Positions 6,846-11,497 of a stretch of DNA of 11,497 bases are shown piece after piece. Numbering within the stretch: position 1 is the first letter of the stretch; each line of letters begins with the position of its first letter. The notes beneath the pieces were generated by a model that saw only the letters and a list, made by a program, of their open reading frames with translations, searched no databases and was not told the DNA's origin. Location: positions 1-11,497 of the forward strand of contig CAYOWC010000146.1 in assembly GCA_964407525.1 (NCBI GenBank), in the 5' to 3' direction. The DNA is from DUZB01 sp964407525. Its GTDB lineage: Bacteria > Desulfobacterota > DSM-4660 > Desulfatiglandales > Desulfatiglandaceae. The position numbers were made by a program, and so were the translations under genes.

Positions 6846-6935
6846 ATGGACTACGTAGAGTGGTCGGCTACTGTTGACATGCTTTCGGGTATTGATAAGC
6901 GTTTGTCTCTGCTGCAACAAGAAGCTCCGGCATGA
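6846..6935 (+). CDS. Very small ORF, possible antitoxin partner or its remnant
   Basis: This 29-residue frame starts with MDYVEWSATVDMLSGIDKRL and ends in a short amphipathic stretch. AAGGTGG seven to eight bases before the ATG is a usable ribosome site, and a stop codon at 6831-6833 closes the frame upstream. Its TGA overlaps the ATG of the next frame in the classical ATGA arrangement (6932-6935), a mark of translational coupling typical of toxin-antitoxin pairs. The peptide is too short for homology by eye. It may be a complete micro-antitoxin, a truncated antitoxin, or chance. The overlap together with the toxin-like frame behind it is the main reason to list it. Confidence 0.35.
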   Translation: MDYVEWSATVDMLSGIDKRLSLLQQEAPA

Positions 6936-7036
6936 ATGAAAGGATTCGCCGCTATTTCGATGAGATCGAAGCCCGGCTGATTGAGTGCCCGGCGATCCTG
7001 TCGTACCAAATGATTCGAATAGTACAAGGGATGTAA
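6932..7036 (+). pseudogene. 5' remnant of a TumE-like (DUF6516) toxin gene
   Basis: The frame MNERIRRYFDEIEARL... runs for 34 codons to a TAA. Its first 29 residues resemble the N-terminus of the TumE family of toxin-antitoxin toxins, where a YFxEIExxL helix is followed by a short loop and a second strand (here ECPAILSYQMIR). Family members are usually about 100 residues or more. Here similarity stops at residue 29, and the remaining 100 bases before the next gene cannot hold the rest, so the gene is truncated. The ATG overlaps the stop of the upstream 29-codon frame. The family assignment is from memory of the N-terminal motif and is moderate at best. Confidence 0.45.
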
Positions 7037-7137
7037 TGATCGTAGCCCGTAATGGTTTAGAGACTGGGTGGCTCAAATTCTTCAAAGAGCTTGGAGAAAA
7101 AAATATGCGTTAAATCCTTTAAGGAGTGGAATAGTTC

Positions 7138-9486
7138 ATGATGACTTCTGAAAAAAACGACGCTAAGGAGATTTTGGCTTTTATATCCCAAACGCCGGTA
7201 TTCGCTTCCCTCCCGGAGGAGGAACTGCGGAATATCTGCAAGGATATAACCAAAGAACGATACAGCAAAGGCTTTGTTCTCTGCGAGCAGGACAAGACCG
7301 CTCTTGAAAAGGTGTATATTATCGAAAGCGGTTCGTTGGAACTCTATTTCGAGGTAGAGGGAAAGAAGCTCATGCAGGGAGCCCTGGGCAGAGGCGACGT
7401 TTTCGGCGGGATTGCGATTCTCATGAACAGCGGGAAATCTGTCAGAACCGTCATGGCCCAGGAGGATGTAAACCTTTATGTGATATCGAAAAAACATTTC
7501 ATAGAGATCTGCACCAGGCACCAGGATTTTTACACATTCTTTGTGGAAACGTTTCACAAGCGAATGCTTGACAAATCCTACGCTTCCATTTTTCAGACCA
7601 GCCAGATCAGCAATTTTCTCTCTGGAATCGTACCGTTTTCATTCCTTTCAGAGGATATTCTCAAAGAAATTTCAAAAGAGTTTTCCATTGCGCATTATTC
7701 AAGCGGCACCAGGCTTTTTTACCAGGGCAAATCAAAAGTCGAAGACCTCTATATCATACTGAAAGGCGCGGCTGAGCGCTATTACGAAGAAGAGGAAAGA
7801 AAGACCTTGCGCGGAGTCCTGGGAGAAGGGGATCTCTATGGCGGGATTTCCATGCTGATAAACAACGGCATAGCCGTCCGCTCCATCCAAATTCTCGAAA
7901 ACACCTATTTTTATACTCTTCCAAAAAAGGCCTTTTTAAAACTCTGCAATGAGCATGAAGTCTTCGCGGAATATTTTACGGGTTCCTTTGGAAAAAGAAT
8001 GATGAACAGATCGTATGCTTCCATTATCAAAAACCATGTGGGTTCTATTAATTCAGAAACACAGTTTTTCAACCTGCAGGTGGAAGAGATCTATCACAAA
8101 AACATCCTTGCCTGTAGTGAAGATACTACCATACAGCAGGCAGCAGCTCTTATGAGCGGAAGGAAATGCAGCTCTATCTTCATAAAAACCACGGAAGGTG
8201 ATTTTACCGGCGTTGTCACGGATACGGACCTTCGAAGAAAAGTAATCGCGAAAGGATACGACATCTCCTCCCCCATAGCAGACATCATGTCGTCCCCTCT
8301 GCACAGCGTTCAGATAGATTCCATGGTTTCAGAAGCCCTGTTGGAAATGATGGATACCAATCTCAAACACCTTGCAGTCAGAAGTAAACAAGGCGAGGTT
8401 GTGGGAATTGTAACCAACAGGGACCTGCTCACAGCCCAGGAGCAGTCTCCGTTTTTTGTGGTCCGGGAACTTGCTTCGGCATCCGGTATGGATGAGATTA
8501 TCGACAAGCAGACGAGAATGCCTCGGTTGATTCAAAACATGATCAACAGCGGTGCAAAAGCAAAAACGATTACCAAACTGATCAGTTCCATATCTGATGC
8601 CATCCTGGATAAACTCGTTGGATTTGCCCTCAAGGAACTCGGCCCGGCGCCTGCTCCATTTGTTTTCCTGATTGTGGGCAGCGAAGGAAGGCACGAGCAG
8701 ACACTGAAAACAGATCAGGACAATGCCATCATTTATGGGGATGTAAGTAAGGCCGAATCCACTGCCGCAAAGGAGTATTTCCTGAAATTCGGTGAACTGG
8801 TCTGCACATGGCTTGACCAGGCAGGATATGATTTCTGCAAAGGGAACGTCATGGCAATGAATCCGAAATGGTGTCAGCCCCTTTCCATATGGAAACGATA
8901 TTTTTATTCCTGGATCCGAGTTTCCACACCGAAAGATCTCATGCAGGCCAACATATTTTTCGATTTGAGAGGCGGCGCCGGAAATATCGAACTCGTTGAC
9001 GAATTACGGCTGTTCCTGTTTGAATCCCTGGAAGGTTGGACGAGATTTTTCAGGGATCTTGCCGTCAACGCCCTCGGGTTCAAACCACCCCTGGGCTTTT
9101 TCAGGAATTTTGTGGTGGAATCTAAAGGCGAGCACCGAAATAAATTGGATATCAAGAAATCGATGACGCCCATTGTGGATTTTGCGAGAACCTATGCTCT
9201 CAACAATAACATTTCTGAAACGAATACACAGGAAAGGCTGTATCGCCTTTACCTGGAAAAAGTTCTGAACGAAGAAACGTACAATGATCTTGATCAGGCT
9301 TACAGCTATTTGATGCATCAAAGGTTGACCTGCCAGATCAATAACATCGTGGATGGAAAAGCCCCGGACAACTATATAGACCCCAACAGGTTCACCCGCA
9401 TGGACCAGACCATGCTTAAAGAGATCTTCAAACGGATTGAGGGCATGCAGACTAAGTTGAGCCTGGATTTTACAGGAGCAGCATAA
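7138..9486 (+). CDS. Regulator with two CNB-like domains, CBS pair and DUF294 nucleotidyltransferase
   Basis: This 782-residue protein is probably cytoplasmic and has no membrane segment. Domains in order: a cyclic-nucleotide-binding-like (CNB) domain at about 20-135, a second at about 165-280, two CBS motifs at about 320-375 and 383-435 that usually bind adenine nucleotides, the DUF294 nucleotidyltransferase-like domain at about 465-600, and the DUF294 C-terminal helical domain at about 640-775. The nucleotidyltransferase signature is VGSEGRHEQTLKTDQDNA (513-530), with the GS pair and the two metal-binding aspartates of TDQD. The two CNB domains look like an internal duplication, since each ends in KRM-x-x-x-SYASI (141-151 and 286-296). 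In both, the phosphate-binding-cassette glutamate is replaced by glycine (FGGIAIL at 89-95, YGGISML at 234-240), so ordinary cAMP binding is doubtful. AAGGAG at 7121-7126 precedes the ATG by 11 bases. The protein acted on is unknown. A trehalase-like gene follows after 24 bases. Confidence 0.88.
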   Translation: MMTSEKNDAKEILAFISQTPVFASLPEEELRNICKDITKERYSKGFVLCEQDKTALEKVYIIESGSLELYFEVEGKKLMQGALGRGDVFGGIAILMNSGKSVRTVMAQEDVNLYVISKKHFIEICTRHQDFYTFFVETFHKRMLDKSYASIFQTSQISNFLSGIVPFSFLSEDILKEISKEFSIAHYSSGTRLFYQGKSKVEDLYIILKGAAERYYEEEERKTLRGVLGEGDLYGGISMLINNGIAVRSIQILENTYFYTLPKKAFLKLCNEHEVFAEYFTGSFGKRMMNRSYASIIKNHVGSINSETQFFNLQVEEIYHKNILACSEDTTIQQAAALMSGRKCSSIFIKTTEGDFTGVVTDTDLRRKVIAKGYDISSPIADIMSSPLHSVQIDSMVSEALLEMMDTNLKHLAVRSKQGEVVGIVTNRDLLTAQEQSPFFVVRELASASGMDEIIDKQTRMPRLIQNMINSGAKAKTITKLISSISDAILDKLVGFALKELGPAPAPFVFLIVGSEGRHEQTLKTDQDNAIIYGDVSKAESTAAKEYFLKFGELVCTWLDQAGYDFCKGNVMAMNPKWCQPLSIWKRYFYSWIRVSTPKDLMQANIFFDLRGGAGNIELVDELRLFLFESLEGWTRFFRDLAVNALGFKPPLGFFRNFVVESKGEHRNKLDIKKSMTPIVDFARTYALNNNISETNTQERLYRLYLEKVLNEETYNDLDQAYSYLMHQRLTCQINNIVDGKAPDNYIDPNRFTRMDQTMLKEIFKRIEGMQTKLSLDFTGAA

Positions 9487-9510
9487 CGGGCTAGAAAAAG
9501 GAGTGCAATA

Positions 9511-11497
9511 ATGAGTTTATTCCAGGATAAAACTGGGAAAACAAAAACTTCCTCAGGGATTACTATAAAGGTCATTTTTTCCTTTTCTGCACTTATTGCG
9601 GTTTTTTTAATTACGGGTTGCGACGGTTCAGACAAGAGTGTGGTTCCAAGCACATTGCATAAAGAAATTGTCATCACCGATCTCCTGCTGCCGCAATGGG
9701 TGGACGGCGCCATTGCTGAGTGGAAATCCATGATCATTGAATGGACGGACAAATCCCCCCCTCCCATAATCATTCAGAAAGGTTTGGAAGAATGGTGGTC
9801 GCTCGGCAACACGCAACAGATAACAAAGGCACAACTGCGGGAAAGATGTCTTCTCCCCTACATCAACGGTCTTTGGACTGACACGAGTGCCCTGCTGAGA
9901 ACCCCGGGAATGATCGGACAGGCGGCGGTAGACAAATTGATTCTACCGGAAGAAGGTATGAAAGGCTGGCCCGTGTATTATCCTCCCATGCATGGTTTTG
10001 TTGCGGAGATCATTGCTGCAAACAACCAGGGAAGCGGAATAGATCTGGATGTCAAGCCTTTGCCGGCTGAAAAACCAGTCGCGGGCAGCATGGAAGGGAA
10101 CAAACTGTACAACAACCTCGGCCTGTTGTACCTGCCCAATGCGTATGTGGTGCCGGGTGGGACTTTCAATGAGATGTACGGCTGGGATTCTTTCTTTATC
10201 ATTATCGGGTTACTGAACAGTGCCGGTTATCTCTATGAAAACATGGAGAACGGACCCCTTGTCTGGGATGCCGCAAACAATATTTTTCGTACCGCCACTC
10301 TCGATGATGTAAAGACCCTTTTTCGCATTGCCAAGGGTATGGCTGACAACCATATATACGAAATCAGCTTCTATGGAGGGTATATTCTCAACGCGAACCG
10401 CTCCTATTACCTCACCCGCTCCCAATCTCCCCTGTTCATCCGGGAAGTTCTGGCGATTTACGCCTTCCAGAAAACCTATGGGAAAGAGATAGGGCTTGAA
10501 TACAAGGAAACCCTGTCAAGATATTTTGAAGCGGTTACACCTGGGTTCCCCGCACCCATTGATTTTGACGAATGGATGGAAAGGGAAGTCGTTCCAGCTG
10601 CTGTTATTTATTACAACTATTGGACGGATCCCGATCTAATGTATACCGGCTGGGATCCTCACACCTCCGCCGTCTCCGAAAAAAACCCGCGAGTGGTGAC
10701 TCTGGAAAGAAATGGGGACACCTCGTCTGCAGGGGAAGAGAAGACTCTTTTTGAAGCCTATTCTTTTCACACCGATGGTGTGGGCCCGGCACCCGAAGTG
10801 GTCCGCAGCACACAAGCACAAAACCGCGCGTTATACGATGACGCCGCCCTTTATTTTCAAAAATTCCCGGGGGAAAATCCCGTGGATCCGGTTACCGGAA
10901 ACGGCATGTTCTGGGATCAAAGCTCACCTTATTACGCTCATTTGACGGAGAAGTTTTATGCTGCTGACCGTGCCATCCGCGCTTCCGGTTATGATCTTTC
11001 CGGAAGATATGGGACACAGGGGCAATACGCCCTGAATTATGCTCCGATCAGCCTGAACACCCTTCTTTTCCAGATGGGCCTCGACCTTGGAAAACTTCTC
11101 GAAGATTATGGCTGTTACGGCATGACAGCGGCGGAGATAGAACAACTTATCAGCGATATCCATTTCAGAACCGAGCAGGGGAAGGACGTCATCAACAACC
11201 TGATGTGGGCAGAATCGGACCCGCACGGGTTCTTTTCAGATGCCCGAATCCGGGAGGAAGGTTCCTCGACTGAGCACACCTATCCTTACGGCACCATGTT
11301 TTATCCTCTATGGGCGGATGGGCTCATCGAAGAAACGGGAAAGGTGGAAAACTTGCTCGCTACAGCGTCTGCACCACAACCTATCAGCCAAGACCAGGTT
11401 TTTTCCCTGAAAAACGACGGGCAAACGGAAATCCTCTGGATATATGGCAATCCCGGAGAAATTTGCAGCATTTCAGAACCTGACATGACCTTTCACT
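9511..11497 (+). CDS. Trehalase-family (GH37) lipoprotein, 3' end outside the window
   Basis: The frame is open from the ATG at 9511 to the window edge, giving 662 residues without a stop. AAAAGGAG six bases before the ATG is a strong ribosome site. A basic N-terminus, a hydrophobic segment (about 20-35) and the lipobox ITGC (Cys37) predict export and lipid anchoring. The body is a GH37 alpha-barrel glycosidase. Signature 1 is VPGGTFNEMYGWDSFF (214-229), NANRSYYLTRSQSP (294-307) follows, ASGYDLSGRY (491-500) carries the catalytic acid Asp495, and YAPISLNTLLFQM matches the next trehalase block. Two positions that are arginine in E. coli TreA are changed: PGGR is PGGT (Thr218) and PRPES is PAPEV (Ala427). 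The second signature and the catalytic base would lie beyond 11497. The gene is probably co-transcribed with the DUF294 regulator 24 bases upstream. Fold assignment is firm; activity on trehalose is uncertain. Confidence 0.85.
   Translation, partial: MSLFQDKTGKTKTSSGITIKVIFSFSALIAVFLITGCDGSDKSVVPSTLHKEIVITDLLLPQWVDGAIAEWKSMIIEWTDKSPPPIIIQKGLEEWWSLGNTQQITKAQLRERCLLPYINGLWTDTSALLRTPGMIGQAAVDKLILPEEGMKGWPVYYPPMHGFVAEIIAANNQGSGIDLDVKPLPAEKPVAGSMEGNKLYNNLGLLYLPNAYVVPGGTFNEMYGWDSFFIIIGLLNSAGYLYENMENGPLVWDAANNIFRTATLDDVKTLFRIAKGMADNHIYEISFYGGYILNANRSYYLTRSQSPLFIREVLAIYAFQKTYGKEIGLEYKETLSRYFEAVTPGFPAPIDFDEWMEREVVPAAVIYYNYWTDPDLMYTGWDPHTSAVSEKNPRVVTLERNGDTSSAGEEKTLFEAYSFHTDGVGPAPEVVRSTQAQNRALYDDAALYFQKFPGENPVDPVTGNGMFWDQSSPYYAHLTEKFYAADRAIRASGYDLSGRYGTQGQYALNYAPISLNTLLFQMGLDLGKLLEDYGCYGMTAAEIEQLISDIHFRTEQGKDVINNLMWAESDPHGFFSDARIREEGSSTEHTYPYGTMFYPLWADGLIEETGKVENLLATASAPQPISQDQVFSLKNDGQTEILWIYGNPGEICSISEPDMTFH

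Noticed and set aside
7036..7113. 25-codon frame MIVARNGLETGWLKFF directly after the toxin remnant
   Set aside because: It is too short and unmatched, and may be only the leader region of the DUF294 regulator gene.
7057..7557. 166-codon minus-strand open frame
   Set aside because: It lies opposite the start of the DUF294 regulator, whose domains are unmistakable; the minus frame is an antisense shadow.

Overview
The window looks like chromosomal DNA of an anaerobic, acyl-CoA-metabolising Gram-negative bacterium. My best guess is Desulfobacterota (formerly Deltaproteobacteria). The guess rests on a biotin carrier next to an enoyl-CoA hydratase/isomerase gene, two genes with lipoprotein signal peptides, a CNB-CBS-DUF294 regulator, and intergenic repeats of the kind common in draft genomes of that group. 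It is an inference from gene style. One run of exactly 100 Ns (1676-1775) shows that this is a scaffolded draft assembly.

Layout. (i) 1-1572: a leader with a hairpin and a short repeat, then a biotin carboxyl carrier protein and a crotonase-fold enzyme on the + strand. They are probably co-transcribed and belong to a CoA-ester carboxylation/degradation pathway; no carboxylase subunit is inside the window. (ii) 1573-7137: a long, gene-poor stretch. It holds the assembly gap inside a TCAGGTG-type repeat, the catalytically dead 3' end of an NgoMIV-type restriction endonuclease gene, a small membrane protein flanked by two copies of a roughly 185-base non-coding repeat, a lone minus-strand secreted lipoprotein with a phosphatidylinositol-specific phospholipase C (PI-PLC) domain, a 150-base long inverted repeat, and what looks like the remnant of a TumE-type toxin-antitoxin pair. 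(iii) 7138-11497: a two-gene + strand unit. The first gene encodes a 782-residue protein with two cyclic-nucleotide-binding-like domains, a CBS pair and a DUF294 nucleotidyltransferase. It is followed 24 bases later by a trehalase-family (GH37) lipoprotein that runs off the right edge.

How the parts work together. The first two genes fit cytoplasmic acyl-CoA chemistry. The last two are close enough for one transcript, which suggests a nucleotide-sensing regulator tied to a cell-envelope glycosidase, but no direct link can be read from the sequence. The middle looks like a decay zone where mobile and defence genes have landed and eroded.

I do not see a complete, clearly new system. The best leads are the restriction-enzyme and toxin-antitoxin remnants, which have no full-length open frame and are easy to miss; the paired non-coding repeats around the membrane protein; the long inverted repeat at 6382-6531; and the trehalase homologue that has lost residues normally needed for trehalose cleavage.
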